A DNA stretch of 64,000 bases, taken from contig NC_079516.1 in assembly GCF_000801105.2 (NCBI RefSeq), forward strand, positions 5,208,001 to 5,272,000. The letters run 5' to 3'. Below the pieces are notes generated by a model. The model had not been told where the DNA came from, did no database searches, and saw nothing but the letters and a program-made list of their open reading frames with translations. Of this stretch, positions 1 to 11,600 are shown in pieces. The translations under genes were made by a program, and so were the position numbers. Source of the stretch: Raphanus sativus (taxonomy: Eukaryota > Streptophyta > Magnoliopsida > Brassicales > Brassicaceae). The stretch's first letter is position 1; each line of letters begins with the position of its first letter.

Positions 1-105
1 AACCAAGTGGTCCCCCATCTCATATCTCTCTCTCTATCGACAGCATATATATATATATATATATTTAATAAATACAAAATCTTTGTTTCACCTTTATTTA
101 CAACA
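1..105 (+). repeat. 3' part of the 5' LTR of Copia element 1
   Basis: These 105 bases match 5430-5532 at the end of the 3' LTR almost base for base. I see one substitution (aaaatcttt versus aaaaccttt) and a two-base difference in the TA microsatellite. The LTR ends in acaaca, and the next bases (cgttatcagcacgac) match the equivalent position of element 2, where a primer-binding site is expected. Confidence 0.9.
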
Positions 106-3018
106 CGTTATCAGCACGACGAGCTCTCTTATACCAACCGTTCTTAGACCAAGCAAGCGAGGTGATGTTTAAATTTATGTCTTTAAATATATTTAATTTA
201 TTTAAATTTTTATTTATTATTCCGGAGTGAGAGGCTAGGCCTTCTCCGTTTATTTTCCGGGATGATAGGCGTTGCCTTCCCCAGCTGATCGTTAAGACAG
301 GCTAGGCCTTCACGATCAGAGAAACACGTGGTAGGTTTTACCTCCGTGAATAAAAGGTCAAAAATGGAAGGCTAAGCCTCCTCGGACCTTGATTAAAAGA
401 AAAGGTTAATATGGTCGACTATGTCGCCTCGAACCTTTGAAAATGATCAAATATGGAAGTCTAAGACTCATGGATCATATGGTGGGCTGGACCCCCAATT
501 TTATTTATGTTATTTAAATTTATGCAATTTAAGTTTACGCAATTTAATTTTTGCATTTATTTTATGTTTTTAATTTCTGCATTTAAATTATGCATTTATT
601 CTCGTCTATATTTATATTATTTTATGAATACAGTAATCATGTCGAATTTGACAAAGCTCGAAATTAATGCCCTGGATATTACGGGAAATAATTATATGAT
701 CTGGGCACTCGGTGTAAATATACACCCGAGAGAAAATGAGCTTTGAGAAATCATCGATAAGTTAATCAGATGAGAAAAGAAAAGCCATGATATCTTACAC
801 CAATTTGATGATGGTTTATAAGATGAGGTGTATCATGAGAAAAGATCTAGAAGATCTTTGAGAAACTAAATCCTTGAAAGAAAGGATTCACTAAATAGTT
901 GGAGTTGTTGTAAATCCTCCATGAAAACTGAAAAGTTGGAAATCATGATACTAAACCATCAAGTTGATCCTACTAGAAAAAGACGAGGGTGTAGATGCGG
1001 TTGAAACCGCTATCGTGGTCGTGGAAAAGGACGAGGAAGAATATACCGTCCCAATGAAATAATAAGAACTTCCACGTAAATGAAAATGGTCGGGTGATAA
1101 AAGGCAAACAGAAAAGGTTTGCTACAGATTTGGCAAGAAAGAACGTTGGGTACGTATTTGTAGTACACCAAAATATTAGCCGATCTGTATTGATGGTCAA
1201 TAAGAAAAGAGAAAGGATGTGAGATATACTTCATCTCTTATGAACCCGGACCATCTTTCCATAGATTGAATACTCATCTTGATGTTTTAAGATTTTCTGA
1301 ATGATTCAGAAAATAAAAATGGAAATATCGATGCGACATGAAAATTATTCTCCTAAATAATATTTTGAGATTTCAGGATAAAGATATATACTTGGCAGAT
1401 ATTGTGTCATCTTACATGACCATTTAAGGTAACAATTATCTATCCTCTCTCAAAATAAATTAGTATAATATCTAGTAATATAAAAATTACTACTAGCTCT
1501 ATAAGAGTTTATGATGAAAAGACATGCATAAGAGAAGGATGGCAAAAAATTATAAATGAGTAGTAAACCTGAAGTTTACTGATATATAGCCATCCCCAAT
1601 AATGTTATCGACATTATTGTGAAATGTTGAAAAACTAAAGGTTTTTCACATATAGCATGTCTTAAGAAAACAAAGAAACCATCATGGGTGTTGAATCATC
1701 AAACAAGTTCAATAGATGTGATTTCTTTAAACAGTCCCAAATCAGGATCTCACTCTAAAGGATTTGAAACATAATTCATCCCAAAATGGGAAATCTGAAT
1801 ATGTTATTGGTTCTAGAGTGGGATTCAGTACGAGATTTTAGACATGGAGTGTCATCATCTCGAGGGGGAGAATTAAAGAATCTTATTGAGTGGAACAATG
1901 AGAATATTCTGTTCACTCGAAAAAAAACTTGATAAAGTAGATTCAAATACGATGATTCCCATGATTAGGTGTAAACATGCAGTTATGCATGTAATAGAGT
2001 CATATACAATCCAAAAGGGATGAAGTATATGGACTAATCAGAAATATGCTCGCAAGGTTGCTGGAAGAATATAAGCAGCTGATGGAATGAGATATGAGAA
2101 ATGGATTATCATGAAAGTTATATAAGACAATCCATTCATAAAATGCCTGCCAGACATTTTGATAAAATAATGATCTCATAATCCAGCTGAAAAGGCTCCA
2201 ATAAGAAAATGTGTCCTAAAAGGACGATATATGAGTCTATGGCACGCTAGAGACGTGATAGACCACTTTGGTTCCAAAGTGTCCTCAAATGGAGCAAAAA
2301 TATGAATAGAGGACGAATCTCTTAAAGAGACCGTTGATATGGGTTAATGTGTAGTCAGGTACCTGGGTAAATCATCGATGATGATAAAGAGATCTCGATT
2401 AACCATATCAGTACGGGTAAAAAGATGGAACCAAAGAGAAAATAGATTGTCGACAATAAATAAATGAAAAAGCGCTATATAAATGATGATCATGATCATG
2501 AATATACCTCTATGTATGAGGTTAGAGTGAATTGATTAGCCAAAGAGTGAATGAGGCAATCTATTCGATATAAAGCTCGTTAGAAAAACGAGAGATTCTT
2601 GGACAAAAGGTCCAAGGTATATATTTCTCCAGAAAATGAAATAAAAGATAACCTTGAGGTATGAAAAACGGATTGTTCCGAGGTTACTGGAGAAAATTTA
2701 TAATAGATGCAATATTGATATGTCTGGCAGGACACAAATGACTTGAGTTGCATCTTAGTATTCCCTGGAGAATTAAAAATATTCTCGGGAACGATAAAAC
2801 TCTGAAAGAGTTAGAACAAGCCGTAAATGAGATATCTGGAACCAGTAACTGGTGATATGTTTACGGTACGGTTTGCCGATTGCCATCTTAATAAGAATGA
2901 ATTCCAGCGTTAGGGGGAGGAATTAGAGGAATTCCTAAAAGAGATTACATGGTGTACACGGTCATTATTACACCTTGATCCCCCTACAAATCAAAGAGAG
3001 CTGGAAGTTCAGAAAATT

Positions 3019-5033
3019 GTGCATTTGCATAAATTGGCAAACCAGTTACCAGGTGTGTTCACAGATATGAGAAGGGTGATGAAATCATATATACCCTTTG
3101 AAAATGTTCCATCAAGAGTGGTTGTTCCTGGGGAACAAACTGATGGAAACAAAACGAATGAACCTAGGGTTCAGTTAAAGAGGGGGAGATCAGCTGGTTC
3201 GAAAGATAAAAATCCCCGAAAGAAAAAGAAATTGGTTGAGGAAAGTGGAAAGGTTCCAGAAGAACCTGATATTAAAAAATGTCTGAAAGAAGGCATAAGT
3301 GAAAAGGTTCAAGAAGAACCAAATAAAGATAAGGATCCAGATGACGAGGAGGGAACAGAAAAGTATGAGATTTCCATCAACTATGCCCTTGATCAAAAGT
3401 TATTGATCAGAAATAAAATAAAAGATGTTGATGGAATTTTCTCCTTTTCTGTGTCCAAAGAAATCAATCACGAAAGTGATGATCCCGATCCAAGGTCCAT
3501 TTTAGAATGTCAGAAAAGACATGATTGGGAGGAGTGGAAGAAGGCCATTCAAATTGAATTACTCTCCCTGAATAAAAGAGATGTCTTTGGACCTATTGTC
3601 ATAACGCCTGAGAATATAAATCCTGTTGGTATAAGTGGGTATTCGTGAGAAAAAGAAATGAAAAGAATGAAGTAACACGATATAAAGCCCGATTAGTAGC
3701 CCAAGGTTTTTCTCAGAGACCGGGAGTTGATTTTGAGGAAACGTATTCCCCGGTAATGGATGCAATTACATTTAGATTTTTGATGAGCCTTACGGCGTCA
3801 AAAAATCTTGAAATGCATCTCATGGACGTTGTGACAGCTTATTTGTATGGATCGTTGGATAATGATATATATATGAGACTCCCTGAAGGATTGAAAATGC
3901 CAGGGGCATTGAAAGAAAAATCCAGGGAGGTATGTTCGGTCAAGTTACAGCGATCACTCTACGGATTAAAGCAATCTGGACGCATGTGGTACAATCGCTT
4001 AAGTGACTATCTCTTGAGTAAAGGATATGTAAACAATGCGATATGTCCCTGCGTTTTTGTTAAGAAATCGTCATCTGGCTTTGTGATCATTGCTGTATAT
4101 GTAGATGACCTGAACATGATTGGAACTCAAAAGGAAGTTGATGATGCTCGAACTCATATGAAAGAGGAGTTCGAAATGAAAGATCTCGGCAAGACAAAGT
4201 TTTGTCTTGGGCTCCAGATAGAGCACCTCCGAGAAGGAATATTTGTGCATCAATCAAACTATACGAAAAGGTTATTGAAACGCTTTCGTATGGATCAAGC
4301 GACTCCTTTGAGTACTCCAATGATTGGTAGATCTCTCAATGTTGAGAGTGATCCTTTTAGACCCTGCAAAGATAGCGAAAATATATTAGGTCCTGAAGTA
4401 CCTTATATGAGTGCTATCGGTGGGCTTTTATACTTGGCAAATTGTATCGGGCCTGATATTGCTTTTGCAACTAATCTCTTAGCAAGATATAGTTCTGCTC
4501 CTACTTACAGGCATTGGAACGGAATAAAACATCTATTCCGTTATTTACAAGATGCAGGATACTTATCAGATCCTCATAAGGCTCGATCGCAAACCGGCTA
4601 TGTTTTTACAATTGGTGGAACTGCTATCTCTTGGCGGTCCCAAAAACAAACTCTGGTTGCAACATCTTCGAACCATGCAGAGACTATTGCGCTTCACGAA
4701 GCATGTCGAGAATGTGTGTGGCTGAGATCAATGAGTCACCACATACAAGATTCAAGCGGAATAGTTAACAAGAAAGAGCCAACGAAAGTTTTTGAAGATA
4801 ACTCGGCTTGCGTCGCTCAACTCAAAGAAGACTATATTAAGAGCGACAGAACAAAGCACATCCCTCCAAGATTTTTCTCGTACATTCGGGAGCTCGAGAA
4901 AAATAAAGAAGTGGACATCGAATATGTACGGTCATGCGACAATCCGGCTGACTTGTTCACCAAGTCTCTTCCAACTACAACATTCCGGAAACACGTCGAC
5001 GGTATCGGGATGCGGCGTTTGCGTGACTTATGA
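3019..5033 (+). pseudogene. Copia element 1 pol remnant: integrase C-terminus, RT and RNase H
   Basis: Two overlapping frames (3019-3648 and 3645-5033) together encode the integrase C-terminal linker, reverse transcriptase and RNase H. The RT part shows RYKARLVAQGFSQRPG, LYGLKQSGRMWYNRL and the catalytic AVYVDDLNMIGT. RNase H shows SQTGYVFTIGGTAISWRSQK. A single-base loss near 3630 shifts the frame between them. Compared with element 2, 21 residues are missing in frame at 4550/4551, just before the DAGYLSD motif at the RNase H entrance. Upstream integrase and gag are littered with stops, so this is a dead pol whose 3' half is well preserved. Confidence 0.88.
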
Positions 5034-5170
5034 AGAGAAAGCTATGTCCATTATTCTCAGGGGGAGATTACGTCAGTGTACTCTTTTTCCCTTGTCATGG
5101 TTTTTATCCCACTGGGTTTTTCCATGATTAGGTTTTTAACGAGGCACTACGTAATACAGATTGGATAATC

Positions 5171-5179
5171 AAGGGGGAG
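5171..5179 (+). other. Polypurine tract of Copia element 1
   Basis: The sequence aagggggag lies directly against the TG start of the 3' LTR at 5180. It is the expected plus-strand primer site, and element 2 has the identical tract at 12286-12294. Confidence 0.85.
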
Positions 5180-5532
5180 TGTTGAAGATAATGATTATCC
5201 AAAAGAATACACGTATGGAGACACTTGTCCTTTCATGGACTGATTATATGCATCATCATCTGATAGATGTCTGATTTATAAGTTATGTCTTATGTTTGCA
5301 AGTCGGTGAAAAATCAGTATAAATAGAGATGTACATTCGTTTGTTATGAGAACAAGAAAATAATAATTTGAGACACAACTTTACTTCTATACTCTCTCTC
5401 TCTCCCGTACAAACACCACCACTCACCAAAACCAAGTGGTCCCCCATCTCATATCTCTCTCTCTATCGACAGCATATATATATATATATATTTAATAAAT
5501 ACAAAACCTTTGTTTCACCTTTATTTACAACA
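5180..5532 (+). repeat. 3' LTR of Copia element 1
   Basis: A 353-bp LTR starting tgttgaag and ending acaaca, directly after a polypurine tract. A TATA-like box (tataaata) lies near 5320. Its last 103 bases match window positions 1-105. The bases after it are aaaat, and host-like AT-rich sequence continues to 5604, before the next retrotransposon. Confidence 0.9.
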
Positions 5533-5609
5533 AAAATGACACTGAACCTAATATTTTCATTATTTTGATATGATAACAAAGAAAAATGATAGCAAAAGAA
5601 ACTGAAAAT

Positions 5610-5917
5610 TGTTATAAACGTGAAAAATGGAATGTCAACAAAGGAAGCACCGATCATTGAAAATGATCGTGTGAAGTAAATTATGTGGAGCCCACTGCCA
5701 CTATGCACACACAGTAACTTTCTCTTTTTACTTCTATATAAACGATTGTTTCGATCGATTGTAATGCGCACTTTTACACCATTCTCTTCTTCCTCATATA
5801 ACTTACTCTCTCTCTCGTTATTATACTTATATCAGTGTTCTTTTATTTCTGCGGGTATAAAATTTCACTCTTATTTAAATTTTTCGATACTATAAAATTG
5901 TAAGTTATTTTATAACA
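5610..5917 (+). repeat. 5' LTR of Copia element 2
   Basis: 308 bp, starting tgttataaac and ending ttataaca. A TATA box (tatataaa) lies near 5735-5742, after the segment gtggagcccactgcc. A CT-rich stretch follows, as is common at plant Copia transcription starts. Confidence 0.95.
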
Positions 5918-5932
5918 CGTTATCAGCACGAT
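5916..5932 (+). other. Putative primer-binding region of Copia element 2
   Basis: The sequence after the LTR end is cgttatcagcacgatc. The same motif follows the 5' LTR of element 1 at 106-120, which argues for a conserved function as minus-strand primer site. It shares only tatcag with the complement of the initiator Met tRNA 3' end, so the priming tRNA is not settled here. Confidence 0.6.
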
Positions 5933-6254
5933 CACTCTGCAATTCGGTAAAGTTTATATGTATCATATTTACCCTGCTATAATGGCCGGTATACCGCCTA
6001 TATTATTGTTTATTATTTTATAGTGTTTGTTTTAATTCACTATTATTTATCTATATTAATGCGGGCGGTATGTCGCCTCGTTAATAAACCTTGATTGTTA
6101 ATTACACCATTATCATTTGGCTTGGCTGTGCCGCCGCAAAATTTATTCAATATTAAAATATAAATTAATCTATCACCATAATACGATTAATATTTATTTG
6201 TGTATTATATTAATTTTATTATACAAATGTTTGCTCACCTATAAAAAAAAAAAA

Positions 6255-6354
6255 NNNNNNNNNNNNNNNNNNNNNNNNNNNNNNNNNNNNNNNNNNNNNN
6301 NNNNNNNNNNNNNNNNNNNNNNNNNNNNNNNNNNNNNNNNNNNNNNNNNNNNNN
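6255..6354. other. Assembly gap of 100 N with duplicated flanks
   Basis: Exactly 100 N, a conventional placeholder for a gap of unknown size. The sequence on its left (5678-6254) and on its right (6355 to about 6937) are two copies of the same LTR-plus-leader segment. The right copy has several single-base losses in homopolymers. This looks like a failed join of long-read contigs rather than a real tandem duplication. Confidence 0.9.
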
Positions 6355-6592
6355 AAATTATGTGGAGCCCACTGCCACTATGCACACACAGTAACTTTCT
6401 CTTTTACTTCTATATAAACGATTGTTCGATCGAGATTGTAATGCGCACTTTTACACCCATTCTCTTCTCACATATAACTTACTCTCTCTCTCGTTATTAT
6501 ACTTATATCAGTGTTCTTTTATTTCTGCGGGGATAAAATTCACTCTTATTTAAATTTTTCGATACTATAAAATTGTAAGTTATTATAACACG
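6355..6592 (+). repeat. Extra partial LTR copy after the gap (probable assembly artefact)
   Basis: This repeats the last three quarters of the 308-bp LTR and is followed by a second copy of the primer-binding motif (cgttatcagcacgatc) and leader up to about 6937. It differs from the clean LTRs mainly by homopolymer losses and small indels (for example ctcttttac for ctctttttac). Neither a solo LTR nor a nested element explains the match continuing into the leader, so an unmerged overlap is the simplest reading. Confidence 0.75.
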
Positions 6593-7425
6593 TTATCAGC
6601 ACGATCACTCTGCAATTCGGTAAAGTTTATATGTATCATATTTACCCTGCTATAATGGCCGGTATACCGCCTAATTTATGTTTATATTTTATAGTGTTTG
6701 TTTTTAATTCACTATTATTTATCTATATTAATGCGGGCGGTATGGTCGCCTCGTTAATAAAACCTTGATTGTTTAATTAACACACACCATTACATTTGGC
6801 TTGGCTGTGCCGCCGCACCACAAATTTATTCAATATTAAAAATATAAATTATCTATCACCATATACGATTAATATATTATTTGTGTATTATATTAATTTA
6901 TTATACAAATGTTTGCTCACCTATAAAAAAAAAAAAATATATATATATATATATATAGTGAAATTTACTAAAATTGATTGACTGATTATTACGATATTTT
7001 CAAACTGTTTTTCGATTTAACGATTCAACCCCAACGGTCACAAAGAAAAAAATTCAAAAATTTTACCTTTTTACAACGGCTATGAACAGTATTTTTACAT
7101 CTATAAATACATTCATACTTCACTCATTTTCTTCATCCAAACATTTCATTATCTCTCAAATATTTTCAAATCGCTCTCCTCCGGTTTTTCATTCCAAGAA
7201 AGATGATTCGCGCGTTTTTGATTTTAGTTGCAATTCTAATTTGTGTATCTATTTACGGTTTATTCGTTGGAGAATTTGCTCCGGGGGAATTTACGATGAA
7301 TATCGGTTTACTTTTCTATACATTATTTCTATTTGTAATTGCTTGCATGATTAATGTAAACGGTTCATTTTAAATATTATAAAATTCTAATAAAATTTAC
7401 TATTTTGTGTCTTGGAAATTCAGAA

Positions 7426-8439
7426 ATGGCAAATATTGAAAAACTCCAGTTTCCGGCTTTGGAAATAACTGGGGCAAATTACACGGCATGGATAACTAAT
7501 ATGGAGCTTCATCTAGACTCAGAGAAAATACTCGAGACAATAAAAGAAGGGAATAAATCAGCTTCTCACGAAAGATCTAGGGCCGTAATATTTCTGAGAA
7601 AACACCTAGATGAAAATCTTACGCATGACTATGCGAGGGTAAAAGATCCTCTAGATCTTTGGAAAGCCCTAAAGGAGAGGTTTGATAACCAGAAGAAAAT
7701 AACTCTTCCCCATGCACTCGATGAGTGGGCGAACCTACGATTTCAAGATTTTGAAAAGGTGGAAACGTACAATTCCGCTATATTAAGGATAGCGGCGCAA
7801 TTAGAATATTGCGGTAAGCCCGTAACGGAAGCAGAAATGCTTGAGAAGACTTACCAAACGTTCCACAAAAACCATTATGTTCTACAAGAACAATACAGAA
7901 ACCGTGGATACACGAGGTTCTCTGAACTCGCTGTAGCGCTCATGATAGCGGAGAAAAATAATGAACTCCTTATCAAAAATCACAATACCCGACCCACGGG
8001 AACCAAAGCATTTCCTGAGGTGAATGCGACGGATGTAAAAAATCCGGAAAGAGGAAATTTTTCCTATCGTGGTCGTGGTCGTGGTCGTGGTCACGGTCGT
8101 GGTCGTGGTCATCGATTTAATCGTGGTAATGAAAGGAGTTACAACCCAAGAGGAAGGGGATCCAACACATGGAATCGATCCAATCGTGGAAAAGGGAATG
8201 AAGCCCAAGAAAACCCTACTCGTAAAAACGAGAACGTCTGTTACAGATGTGGATCGAAGGGGCATTGGTCTCAAGTATGCCGAACTCCTCAGCATCTATG
8301 TAAGTTGTACCAAGAAACCATCAAAGGCAAAGCAAAGGAAGTTAATCTCAATGAGCACTTCGAGGGTACAACATCTACATACCTTGAGTCTTCTGACTTT
8401 ATGGACGATGTCAACGAGGCCACTCATCAAGATAATTAA
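7426..8439 (+). CDS. gag: Gag polyprotein of Copia element 2
   Basis: A 337-residue open frame from the ATG at 7426; a longer frame from 7405 would need a TTG start. The N-terminus (MANIEKLQFPALEITGANY) and the following helical region are typical of plant Copia Gag (UBN2 family). An RGRGRGRG-type basic stretch precedes one CCHC zinc knuckle (CYRCGSKGHWSQVC, about residues 277-290). Gag forms the cytoplasmic particle that packages element RNA. The frame stops at 8439, about 200 bp before pol and in a different frame, which is unusual because most Copia elements encode one gag-pol frame. The ATG is preceded by a splice-acceptor-like sequence (gaaattcagaa). Confidence 0.93.
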   Translation: MANIEKLQFPALEITGANYTAWITNMELHLDSEKILETIKEGNKSASHERSRAVIFLRKHLDENLTHDYARVKDPLDLWKALKERFDNQKKITLPHALDEWANLRFQDFEKVETYNSAILRIAAQLEYCGKPVTEAEMLEKTYQTFHKNHYVLQEQYRNRGYTRFSELAVALMIAEKNNELLIKNHNTRPTGTKAFPEVNATDVKNPERGNFSYRGRGRGRGHGRGRGHRFNRGNERSYNPRGRGSNTWNRSNRGKGNEAQENPTRKNENVCYRCGSKGHWSQVCRTPQHLCKLYQETIKGKAKEVNLNEHFEGTTSTYLESSDFMDDVNEATHQDN

Positions 8440-8657
8440 AATGCTTATAGTAACCAAGCCCAATAATGCCAGTGATGTCATAAATTATTATTACTATTAT
8501 GTATTTTCAGTTCTAGAATAAAATTGTTTTTCGAAACAACTAATGTATAATTATAGTCTAATGTATAAGTGTGTGTGCTTATAATCAATGTATAATTATA
8601 TAATGTTTACTTATGAAAATTTATTTTCTTTATTAATATTAATTGTGTGTTACAGAA
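8440..8657 (+). other. AT-rich spacer between gag and pol of Copia element 2
   Basis: About 218 bp, very AT-rich, with stops in the gag and pol frames. Its 3' end is T-rich with a possible branch point (attaat) and ends gtgtgttacag right before aaatgg, where the pol ATG sits. A good donor (gtaagttg) lies inside gag at 8300. The spacer therefore resembles the 3' part of an intron. Splicing from that donor would create a TAA directly ahead of the pol ATG, so it would not fuse the frames. Confidence 0.5.
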
Positions 8658-11600
8658 ATGGATAATGGAACAACAACTAAGCAAATTGGCAGAGAAGTTT
8701 GCATTCCAGATAGTGGTACAACACATACTATTCTGAAAGATAAGAGATATTTCTCTAACTTAAAATCAGCAAAAATGACTGTAAACACAATATCAGGTCC
8801 TACGGATTTGATCGAGGGAATTGGCAAAGCAAACTTTATGTTGCCTAATGGAACAAAGTTTTCCATAAACAATGCCTTGTATTCTCCAAATTCAAAGAGA
8901 AATTTGTTGAGTTTCAAAGATATATACCTTCAAGGATATGAAACTCAGTCTGCAACTGAGAATGGAAAGAAGTATATGTATATAACTTCTGAAAAATCAG
9001 GCAAAAATCTTGTACTGGAAAAGTTTCCAAAACTTCCTTCTGGATTACATCAGACTTATATTAATGCGATAGAATCAAACCTTGTGGTCAAAAGAAATCC
9101 AGAAGATATTACATTATGGCATGACCGTCTTGGTCATCCAGGCACTACAATGATGCGAAAAGTCATTGAAAGTTCACATGGTCATTCAATGAAAACCCAA
9201 GATCTATATCAAAGTAATAAAATGACATGTGCTGCATGTGCTCTTGGGAAATTAATCATAAGACCATCACCAACCAAAATTGATAAAGAATCACCAAAAT
9301 TCTTAGAAAGAATCCAAGGTGACATTTGTGGACCAATACATCCACCATGTGGACCATTCTACTACTTTATGGTATTAATCGATGCGTCGAGTAGATGGTC
9401 ACATGTTTGCCTATTATCATCTCGAAATATGGCATTTGCGAGATTTTTAACTCAAATAATCAAATTAAGAGCTCAGTTCTCTGATCATCCAATTAAAAGA
9501 GTTAGATTAGATAATGCTGGTGAATTCACATCCCAAGCATTTAATGATTACTGTATGGTATCAGGGATTGAAGTAGAGCACTCAGTTGCTCATGTTCATA
9601 CACAAAACGGTTTGGCAGAATCACTAATTAAACGATTGCAATTAATTGCAAGGCCATTGATCATGAGATCAAAACTTCCAACCTCTGTATGGGGACATGC
9701 CATTCTGCATGCAGAAGCACTCATTCGGATAAGACCCAGTGCGTACCATAGATATTCCCCATTACAGTTAGCGTTTGGTAGAGAACCAAATATTTCCCAT
9801 CTAAAAGTCTTTGGTTGTGCAGTTTATATCCCAATAGCACCACCGCAACGTACAAAGATGGGACCACAAAGACGGTTAGGAATATATATTGGTTATGATT
9901 CTCCATCAATAATAAGATATCTAGAACCACAAACTGGTGATGTGTTTACGGCACGATTTGCCGATTGTCATTTCAATGAGAAAGAGTTCCCAACCCTAGG
10001 GGGAGACAATAATCAAGTAGGAAAGGAAATCAAATGGAATGTGCCATCTTTATTACACCTTGATCCTCCTACGAAACAATCAGAACTAGAAGTTCGACGT
10101 ATCATGCAGTTACAAAATATAGCAAGTCAATTACCCGATGCATTTGCTGATACCAAAATGGTAACTAAATCACACATACCAGCTGCAAATACTCCTGCTC
10201 GTATTGAAATACCACAAAAATATGGAGCGGCAGTTGATACACGTGAATCAGGAACACGTTTGAAACGCGGTAGACCTATTGGTTCGAAAGATAAAGTTCC
10301 TAGGAAACGTAAGGAAGGTGAAAAGCATGATACTCCCAAAATAACAGAAAATATTTTGGAAGAAGAAAATTGTGAATCTAACGACAATAGAGAACATATT
10401 GAATCTGAAGGAAATCACGAGATTTCTATCAATTACATCCATAATGGAAAGATATGGAAACGAAATAAGATGGATGACATTGATGATGTTTTCTCATATC
10501 TCTTAGCACAAGAAATAAATGAAGAAAACGAAGATCCAGAACCAAAATCTGTATATGAATGTCAAAAGAGACATGACTGGATGAAATGGAAAGATGCAAT
10601 TCAAGTCGAACTAGATTCCCTTAACAAACGAAACGTATTCGGACCTATTGTGCTCACACCCAAAGATGTGAAACCTGTTGGATACAAATGGGTGTTCGTC
10701 CGAAAACGAAATGAAAAAAATGAGATTACAAGATACAAAGCTCGTCTCGTAGCCCAAGGTTTTTCTCAAAGGCCTGGAATTGATTATGAGGAAACATATT
10801 CTCCTGTTATGGATGCAATCACTTTTAGATTCCTGATGAGTCTAGCAGCTGATAAAAATCTCGAGATGCGTCTCATGGATGTGGTTACGGCATATTTATA
10901 TGGATCATTAGATACTGATATCTACATGAGAATCCCAGATGGATTTAAAATTCCAGAAATCTTAAGTTCCAAACCTAAAGAGTTATGTGCAATAAAATTG
11001 CAAAGATCATTATATGGCTTAAAGCAATCAGGACGTATGTGGTACAATCGTCTAAGTGAGCATTTAACAAAAGAAGGATACACAAATGATCCTATATGTC
11101 CTTGTGTTTTCATAAAGAAAACTACAACCGGATTTGTGATAATCGCGGTGTACGTTGATGATCTTAATATTATCGGAACTCAAGAAGAAATACAAAAGGC
11201 ATCAGATTATTTAAAAGGAGAATTTGAGATGAAAGATCTCGGACAGACAAAATATTGTCTAGGCTTACAGATTGAGCATTCTCAAAAGGGTATATTTCTA
11301 CATCAATCTACATATACCAAAAGAGTATTGAAACGCTTTAACATGGATAAAGCAACTCCTCTTAGCACCCCGATGGTAGTTAGATCACTTAATGTTGAAA
11401 ATGATCCATTCCGACCATCCGAAGAAAATGAAGAAATACTTGGTCCCGAAGTTCCATATCTAAGTGCAATTGGAGCTCTTATGTATCTTGCAAATTGTAC
11501 TCGACCAGATATATCTTTTGCCATCAATCTTTTAGCAAGATTCAGTTCATCCCCCACACGAAGACATTGGAATGGAATTAAACATGTCTTTCGTTATCTT

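Larger units (their letters stand above)
1..5532 (+). mobile_element. Copia LTR retrotransposon 1, 5'-truncated by window edge, degenerate
   Basis: The element runs from the last 105 bases of its 5' LTR to the end of its 3' LTR at 5532. Gag begins about 639 (MSNLTKLEINALDITGNNY), but this reading frame and the protease and integrase parts up to about 3000 are broken by many stops. From 3019 on, the integrase C-terminus, reverse transcriptase and RNase H are largely open. A polypurine tract (aagggggag, 5171-5179) precedes the 3' LTR. The order gag-protease-integrase-RT-RNase H is that of Ty1/Copia. It cannot make its own Gag or integrase, so any recent movement would have needed proteins supplied in trans. 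The left target duplication is outside the window. Confidence 0.93.

Noticed and set aside
4792..5127. Second protein at the end of element 1
   Set aside because: An out-of-frame shadow of the RNase H coding sequence.
7405..7425. Longer gag start
   Set aside because: It requires a TTG start; the ATG at 7426 has the conserved MANIEKLQ-type N-terminus.
8069..8521. Frame with long valine runs inside gag
   Set aside because: It is the shadow of the RGRGRG repeat of Gag read in another frame.
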